Below, piece after piece: positions 59,562-64,000 of a stretch of 64,000 bases of DNA; the stretch's first letter is position 1; every line of letters starts with the position of its first letter. The stretch comes from Pelagomonas calceolata. Lineage: Eukaryota; Sar; Pelagophyceae; Pelagomonadales; Pelagomonadaceae. Position numbers and translations under genes: made by a program. A model generated the notes under the pieces. It did no database searches and was not told where the DNA came from. It worked only from the letters and a program-made list of their open reading frames with translations. The stretch lies in the NCBI GenBank assembly GCA_918797485.1, contig CAKKNE010000004.1, forward strand, positions 2,418,001 to 2,482,000, in the 5' to 3' direction.

Positions 59562-60217
59562 TTATACGTGCACATGCCCCCGTTGTTCCTGCGACGGCGT
59601 CTTCGGGAGGGTAGGCTGGAGCGTGATGTGGCGTCGCTCGACGGCCTCGGGGTCGGTCCAGGAGACCTCCCGCGGTGTCGACGCGTTCGTCCGCGAGCCG
59701 GGCGGGGAATTGGCCCAGAGGTCGTCGGCGGGCGCGGGCGCCAGGCTGATGGACTCCGCCGTCCCACCGCCCGTCGAGTCGCTCACCGTGGTGCGAGTCG
59801 ACAGGCCCCGCAGGACCGCGGACGGCGACCGGAAGAGGTCCAGGCGCGACCGCGACCGCGCGCCCGACGACGGCGGCGAGTGCCGCTGCGTCGCCGTCCG
59901 CGCGAGGCGGTGATCGACGCGCCGCGCTCGACGGCCAGGCCGAAGACAGAAGAGCCGAAGATGGCCATGTCGAGGTCGCCGCCCTCCAATTTCTCAAGAG
60001 CGCGCTGGCCCGTTTGGTGCCGATAGAACGCGAAGCAGGCGCCCTCGCCGTCGAGCCACCGCGTCGGCGCCGCGACGGCGTAGGGCGCGAGGCCCTCGGG
60101 GTAGCCGATGCGGACGATGATGTCGCATGTCTCTGAGGCGTTCGTCGCGTTGCGCGCCTGGGCGCCGCTCACAGCGAGTAACCATAGCAGTGCTTTTTCG
60201 ATTATTGGCCCTCTCAT
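59562..60217 (-). CDS. TauA/NMT1-like secreted substrate-binding protein, gene model unresolved
   Basis: From ATG 60217 the first ~100 residues read as a signal peptide (ALLWLLAVSGAQARNATNAS) and the front of a periplasmic-binding fold (VRIGYPEGLAPYAVAAPTRW, LEKLEGGDLDMAIFGSSVFG). These resemble taurine/nitrate-type binding proteins of bacterial ABC transporters. After GASI this frame becomes Arg-rich and ends at 59783. A second frame ending at 59562 looks like real Ser/Pro-rich protein (RSPSAVLRGLSTRTTVSDST; WANSPPGSRTNASTPREVSW). I could not find a convincing splice pair, so the 3' structure is open: truncated, or joined by an intron I missed. Eukaryotic TauA-like proteins occur in algae and may be of bacterial origin. 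Confidence 0.45.
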
Positions 60218-60431
60218 CGTCTCGCGTCGGAGGTCGTCTCTTCAAATCAATGCGACCGCATACATTTGCGCGATGCGAGGCGCACCGCGGACACTTTGAG
60301 TTTGAAAGTGTGCGGATGGTGTGCGGAGTTTGATGCCAAGTCTGGCCAAAAAATCGGGACGTGGGGGGGGGCGTTTTGGAAGGTACCGCTGGGCGGGGAC
60401 AAATGATTAGACTTATGTGTCTCCGTATGCC

Positions 60432-60453
60432 ACTAGTGTCTTAGCACGCTAGC
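60432..60453. promoter_or_regulatory. Recurrent promoter palindrome, copy 8
   Basis: ACTAGTGTCTTAGC then ACGCTAGC lies in a 372-bp divergent space, 215 bases from the start at 60217 and 137 bases before the F-box gene at 60590. Nothing else was recognised in 60218-60589. Confidence 0.5.
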
Positions 60454-60589
60454 GCGTTCCCTTGGGGACAAAAAGGCGCCAAGCACCAGCATTCATTGCA
60501 CATTATACACCCGACGGCGCGCGTGAGCTCGCGCAGCTGTGCTGCTGCGCTGCAGAAGCTCAAACAATAAATAGCTGTGGCAAACTCAT

Positions 60590-61876
60590 ATGATGCTAAG
60601 CAGAGTCTACCGCAGCCTACGCGCATCGCTGGGCAAGCTCCGGCGGCTATTGCCTGGCAGCACTCGATATGAGCACGAACCAGCCACGCCCTCGGCTGCG
60701 GTATTGGAGACGCATCTCGTCGAGGCGGTCGCCGCGCACCTCGAGCTCGGCGACATGGCGCGCCTTGCGCTCGCGAGCACGCGCTGCCGGCGCGAGACGC
60801 TGTCGACCCTGAGCCGCGTGGATTTCGGCTGGCCGGTGCAGCGCGACCCGAAGCCAATCGTCAAGGCGCTGGCTCGGTCGTGGACGGCCCTCCGGTCGGC
60901 TTCGTTCGGAAACCTAAGCAGCCACTTGGTCACCGACGACCTCGCGGTCTACTTGCTCCGGAAATGCCGAACGCTGCGCGTCGTGGAGTTCTGGGGCTGC
61001 GACTACGTGACGGACGCGGTCGCGAAGGCCATCGCCCGCTACCTGCCGCGGATGGAGCAGGTGGCGTTCTGCGAGTGTAAATTAATCGGCGACCCTGCCG
61101 CCCATGCCCTCGCGCGCCGCTGCTCTAAGCTGCGGGAGCTGGAACTGGAATCATGCGCGGTAACGGACGACGGCCTCCGGGCGTTCAAAGGTAAGCGCAT
61201 GACTGATCTCGAGAGTCTCGGTTTGAACAATCTAGGGTCTTATGCTAATCGCATTTCTGACGTGTCCGTCGTGCCTATAATTCAAGGAACGTCGGGTCTT
61301 CTGCACACTGTCCATTTGTTTCGTTCTGCAGTCGGCGACGCGACGGTCGAGGCCATCGCCCGCAACTGCCCCGCCTTGGAGTACCTCGGCCTGTTCGGCT
61401 GCGATGCGGTCACGGACGCGTCCGTCATCCTGCTGGCTTCGGGGTGCCCCCGCCTTGAGAACCTGTTTTTGACCTCGCGACGCGTTTCCGATCGGTCCAT
61501 CATTCCTATGCTGCAGAGCTGTCCAGAACTGAAGTTCTTGGATTTGCGGGGTCCTGAACTGACCGACGCCTTCGTGGAACAGCTTATTCGCCAGCCCCCG
61601 CGGCGCATGGTAGCAAGAGAATATTCGCGGATTTCTATTCATAACGGCCCGTCGAGGGAACGTCTATTCGCGTTTCACCAGCTCTGCCACAGAAATGTCA
61701 CGATATTTGTGGGCGAGTGGGAACTTAACCGCGATGAGAACGAATGGCGTTGCGCGAGATATGCCAGCAACGTCTTTCAGCCGGCGCCCGCGCCCGCACC
61801 GCCTACCCCGGGCGGTTTCTCGAGCGACGAGTCCGAGTCGTCCGACGAGGACGATGTTGTCACTGTCAGTGAGTAA
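60590..61876 (+). CDS. F-box/LRR protein (AMN1/FBXL-like)
   Basis: The 428-residue single-exon protein has an F-box-like helical segment (VLETHLVEAVAAHLELGDMA then RLALASTRCRRETLS, residues ~38-72). At least seven cysteine-containing leucine-rich repeats follow (LRVVEFWGCDYVTDAVAKAI; LRELELESCAVTDDGLRAF; LEYLGLFGCDAVTDASVILL; LKFLDLRGPELTDAFVEQLI). A Pro/Ser/Asp-rich acidic tail ends it. Such proteins are substrate receptors of SCF ubiquitin ligases: the F-box would bind Skp1 and the repeats the target. The start ATG is doubled (60590 and 60593). It is convergent with the kelch-BTB gene, with only 28 bp between stops. Confidence 0.85.
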   Translation: MMLSRVYRSLRASLGKLRRLLPGSTRYEHEPATPSAAVLETHLVEAVAAHLELGDMARLALASTRCRRETLSTLSRVDFGWPVQRDPKPIVKALARSWTALRSASFGNLSSHLVTDDLAVYLLRKCRTLRVVEFWGCDYVTDAVAKAIARYLPRMEQVAFCECKLIGDPAAHALARRCSKLRELELESCAVTDDGLRAFKGKRMTDLESLGLNNLGSYANRISDVSVVPIIQGTSGLLHTVHLFRSAVGDATVEAIARNCPALEYLGLFGCDAVTDASVILLASGCPRLENLFLTSRRVSDRSIIPMLQSCPELKFLDLRGPELTDAFVEQLIRQPPRRMVAREYSRISIHNGPSRERLFAFHQLCHRNVTIFVGEWELNRDENEWRCARYASNVFQPAPAPAPPTPGGFSSDESESSDEDDVVTVSE

Positions 61877-61904
61877 CTATGTCTTGTATACTAGCTAGTG
61901 CGGC

Positions 61905-63470
61905 CTAGCCGTTCCGCGCCTTGAGGATCTCGAAGACCAGGTCCACGTTCACCCGCCCCATCTCCTCGAAGGCCGAAGTCCTAGTGACCGCGTCGAAGTT
62001 CGCGAGCACGAAGGCCAGACACTTCTCCCGCAAGGAAGCCGCCGCGTGCTGGTCCGCCGCGTGGAAGATGGTGGCCGCGTTCTCGACGTGGATGCTTCCC
62101 AACATTCTGGATTCGCACATTCTTTTGAGCCGTTCCACCCCAAATTGGTCTGCGGCCTGGAAAAGCTCCATGGCCATATCTAAGTCCACCTCGACATCAT
62201 CCGTGTACAGGTACTCGAGCAGCCGCAGGAAGATGTCCTTGCGCACGTCATTTATCGCGATCCTATCCATCAGCGACTCTCGCATGTCTCCAGTGAGCAA
62301 AGCCCGGAAGTAGGGGCACCGCAAACACAGAACCTTGTGGGCCGGGACCTCCTGGCCCTCGACGACGAAGGTGACATCTGACAACAACTCGGAATTGACC
62401 AGTTGTTTGAGGTCAGTCACGAGCGACGAAGCCGGAATGTCCGCGCCACCGAAACCAAACCGAAACTCCAGGAAGTCGTTCAGTCTATTGGAACCATCAT
62501 ACCCACCGAAGACATACAACGAGTCCTTGTGTGTCACAGCAACATGGCAGAACCGATGCCCCGGCGCGTACCCAGAAGCCTGCACGGGCGCCCAGCACTT
62601 CGCCTCGAGTCTCAATTCGTGGAAGTCGTTCATCGCGCTACCGGTAGACCCGCCAAAAACGAACATGCTCCCGCCGTGCGCGACCGCGACGTGCGAATCT
62701 CTCGGAATAGGTGCAGGGCCATCCGCTTGCATGGCAGACCAAGCTCTAGCTGAAAAGTCGAAGACGTGCACATCATTTAAGTGCCTTGTCCCATCGTGGC
62801 CGCCAAACAAGTACATGGCCTGGTCGTGGACGACGCATGTGGCTCTATAACGCGCTCTCGGTACTCGACCCTCACCAGTAATGGGCGCCCAGGCCCGCGT
62901 CACGAAATTGAACTCGTGGAAGTCGCATCTATAACTCCCATCATACCCTCCAAACACGTAGAACGAATCTCGGTGCACGACCGCCGCGTGCGAGTGTCTC
63001 GGGGATGGGGGCAGTCCTGACAACGCTCTAACGGGACTCCAAGCTCGCTCCGCGACGGCGAACTCGTGGAAGTCGTTGACGCGAGAGGTACCGTCAAACC
63101 CGGCAAACACATAAAACGACCCGCCCCAGACAACTGCCACGTGGCGATCCCGCGGCGACGGCGGCGTGCCCGACGACGGCCGCACCGTCGACCAGGCCCG
63201 TTTACCAAAATCAAATTCCCAGCAGTCGTTGACTCGGTGCGAGCCATCGTATCCCCCGAAGCAGAGCATGCGGTCGCGCCAGACCGCGGCGACGTGCAAC
63301 GACCGCTGGCACGGGCCGGCCCCATCCGGAGCGTTCGCGTCGGTCTGGACTCTAAGCCAAGCGCGCATCGCGTCCTGCTCATTCGACGGGGGCGGCGGCG
63401 GTCTTACAGAGGGTGGCGGGGGCGGCCGCGGCGGCGTCGTGGCCTCCTCTCCATCTAACTCGAGGGCCAT
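61905..63470 (-). CDS. Kelch-BTB-BACK protein (LZTR1-like)
   Basis: The 521-residue single-exon protein has a Pro-rich N terminus, six kelch blades and a C-terminal BTB domain plus BACK-like helices. The blades show repeated FGGYDGS / FGGHDGT turns and paired W residues, for example MLCFGGYDGSHRVNDCWEFD and LYVFGGYDGSNRLNDFLEF. The BTB domain includes LLSDVTFVVEGQEVPAHKVL, CPYFRALLTGDMRES and LLEYLYTDDVEVDLDMAMEL. Kelch before BTB is the order of LZTR1 and related substrate adaptors for Cullin-3 ubiquitin ligases. The kelch propeller binds the target and the BTB domain binds Cullin-3. A strong promoter palindrome lies 218 bases upstream. Confidence 0.88.
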   Translation of the reverse strand: MALELDGEEATTPPRPPPPPSVRPPPPPSNEQDAMRAWLRVQTDANAPDGAGPCQRSLHVAAVWRDRMLCFGGYDGSHRVNDCWEFDFGKRAWSTVRPSSGTPPSPRDRHVAVVWGGSFYVFAGFDGTSRVNDFHEFAVAERAWSPVRALSGLPPSPRHSHAAVVHRDSFYVFGGYDGSYRCDFHEFNFVTRAWAPITGEGRVPRARYRATCVVHDQAMYLFGGHDGTRHLNDVHVFDFSARAWSAMQADGPAPIPRDSHVAVAHGGSMFVFGGSTGSAMNDFHELRLEAKCWAPVQASGYAPGHRFCHVAVTHKDSLYVFGGYDGSNRLNDFLEFRFGFGGADIPASSLVTDLKQLVNSELLSDVTFVVEGQEVPAHKVLCLRCPYFRALLTGDMRESLMDRIAINDVRKDIFLRLLEYLYTDDVEVDLDMAMELFQAADQFGVERLKRMCESRMLGSIHVENAATIFHAADQHAAASLREKCLAFVLANFDAVTRTSAFEEMGRVNVDLVFEILKARNG

Positions 63471-63687
63471 GGCTTTGTGCGATTCTCGGCTGGCCGCGTG
63501 TCGCGGCGGCGTGCGCTTTTTCCCCTCGGCGTGCTGCGCTGTGTTCGGCTCGTGGAGGCCGGAGCGTCCGGCGCGCCTCGTCGCAGCGCTGTCGTACAGT
63601 GTTAGACCGCTGTCGTCGGTCTGTCGGCTCTGGGGATAGCCCAGTATTACAGCCGCAGCTCGAGTAAGCCGCCGCCGCTGTGAGCTT
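63471..63687. promoter_or_regulatory. Upstream region of the kelch-BTB gene
   Basis: Space between the kelch-BTB start and the palindrome at 63688. It is GC-rich, with no gene or other motif recognised. Confidence 0.35.
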
Positions 63688-63710
63688 GCTAGCGTCTGTA
63701 AGACACTAGC
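63688..63710. promoter_or_regulatory. Recurrent promoter palindrome, copy 9
   Basis: GCTAGCGTCTG then TAAGACACTAGC is the most symmetric copy in the window: CTAGCGTCT pairs with AGACACTAG apart from one G-T type mismatch. It lies 218 bases upstream of the kelch-BTB start and just after the stop of the next gene. Confidence 0.55.
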
Positions 63711-63783
63711 GCAAAGTGCGACGTAACTAGCCTCAGCCTCAAAAGCCTCCGCGACGCTTCAAGGAAACACAAAAACGAGCACA

Positions 63784-64000
63784 TTAGGTCATCACAACTC
63801 GCACGCTATCTCCAAATACGGGCGCGAACGACAGGCACGGCACGCCGCCGCCGAAAACCACGACGCCGTCGCCGGAAAACGCCGCGGCCGCGTGGACGGG
63901 GTAGGCCCGCATCACGTCGAGCGGCGCCTCGGCGACGCACTTTACGTCCTCTCCGATGCGGAGCACCGCGACGCCGCCGACCTCGCCCTCGTCCGCCGGG
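63784..64000 (-). CDS. Partial kelch-like protein, C-terminal end
   Basis: The last 71 codons of a gene entering from the right edge read PADEGEVGGVAVLRIGEDVK and end FSGDGVVVFGGGVPCLSFAP then VFGDSVRVVMT. The strand-turn FGGG followed by CLSFxPxFG resembles the final kelch blade of the LCMT2/TYW4 family (wybutosine synthesis on tRNA-Phe), which has a GGGxxCFSFG end. With so little sequence this is a tentative match; any kelch protein would do. Confidence 0.45.
   Translation of the reverse strand, partial: PADEGEVGGVAVLRIGEDVKCVAEAPLDVMRAYPVHAAAAFSGDGVVVFGGGVPCLSFAPVFGDSVRVVMT

Overview
The window is nuclear DNA of a GC-rich, gene-dense photosynthetic stramenopile, most likely a pelagophyte (Aureococcus/Pelagomonas type). 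Three things point there: (i) short introns made by introner-like DNA elements with inverted ends and 8-bp target duplications; (ii) an ABC-F protein with a signal peptide followed by an AFVLP cleavage-type motif, typical of heterokont plastid targeting; (iii) very short intergenic spaces and many MYND, kelch, F-box and TPR proteins. No rRNA, tRNA or CRISPR array was seen.

Layout. 0-14 kb: a partial zinc-ribbon-like protein, a HAD hydrolase, a large secreted C-type-lectin/repeat protein carrying two introners, a Tudor-like/oxygenase-like protein, a RING-MYND protein, a choline/ethanolamine-kinase-like protein and an FKBP isomerase. 14-34.7 kb: plastid ABC-F, cupredoxin-fasciclin protein, MYND protein, OTU deubiquitinase, aldo/keto reductase, ISWI remodeller with an HMG box, two coiled-coil proteins, a MYND-TPR protein, a sulfotransferase and a METTL16-type RNA methyltransferase. 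34.8-48.5 kb: an island with a giant five-exon cytosine-C5 methyltransferase gene, a compact protein with 2-oxoglutarate/Fe(II) oxygenase signatures flanked by related repeats, and a second giant RING/oxygenase-like gene sharing an N-terminal motif with the methyltransferase. This looks like a DNA-base methylation/oxidation neighbourhood, but the function is inferred. 48.9-58.4 kb: a small unknown gene, the RNA polymerase II largest subunit gene (RPB1, 18 exons by my reading) and ribosomal protein uL15/L27a. 58.4-64 kb: a MITE, a small unknown gene, a TauA/NMT1-like secreted protein, an F-box/LRR protein, a kelch-BTB protein and a partial kelch-like protein.

Most striking observations. (1) The RPB1 C-terminal domain is encoded by an array of nine 20-22-nt microexons, one heptad each, followed by three short exons. 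Splicing restores an unbroken run of YSPTSPA-type heptads, and part of the array has grown by recent 279-bp tandem duplication. (2) Introners supply the 3' splice site while the left copy of the target duplication supplies the GT or GC donor, so that splicing restores the original codons. Six of about 33 predicted introns are GC-AG. (3) An imperfect palindrome, GCTAG(C/T)G...TAAGACACTAGC, recurs at nine strong sites. All lie 5' of at least one start codon, usually 140-340 bases away, and none lies between convergent genes, so it is a candidate core promoter or transcription-factor element.

Gene models were made by eye. Splice sites were chosen by reading frame, family consensus and target duplications, with no RNA evidence.
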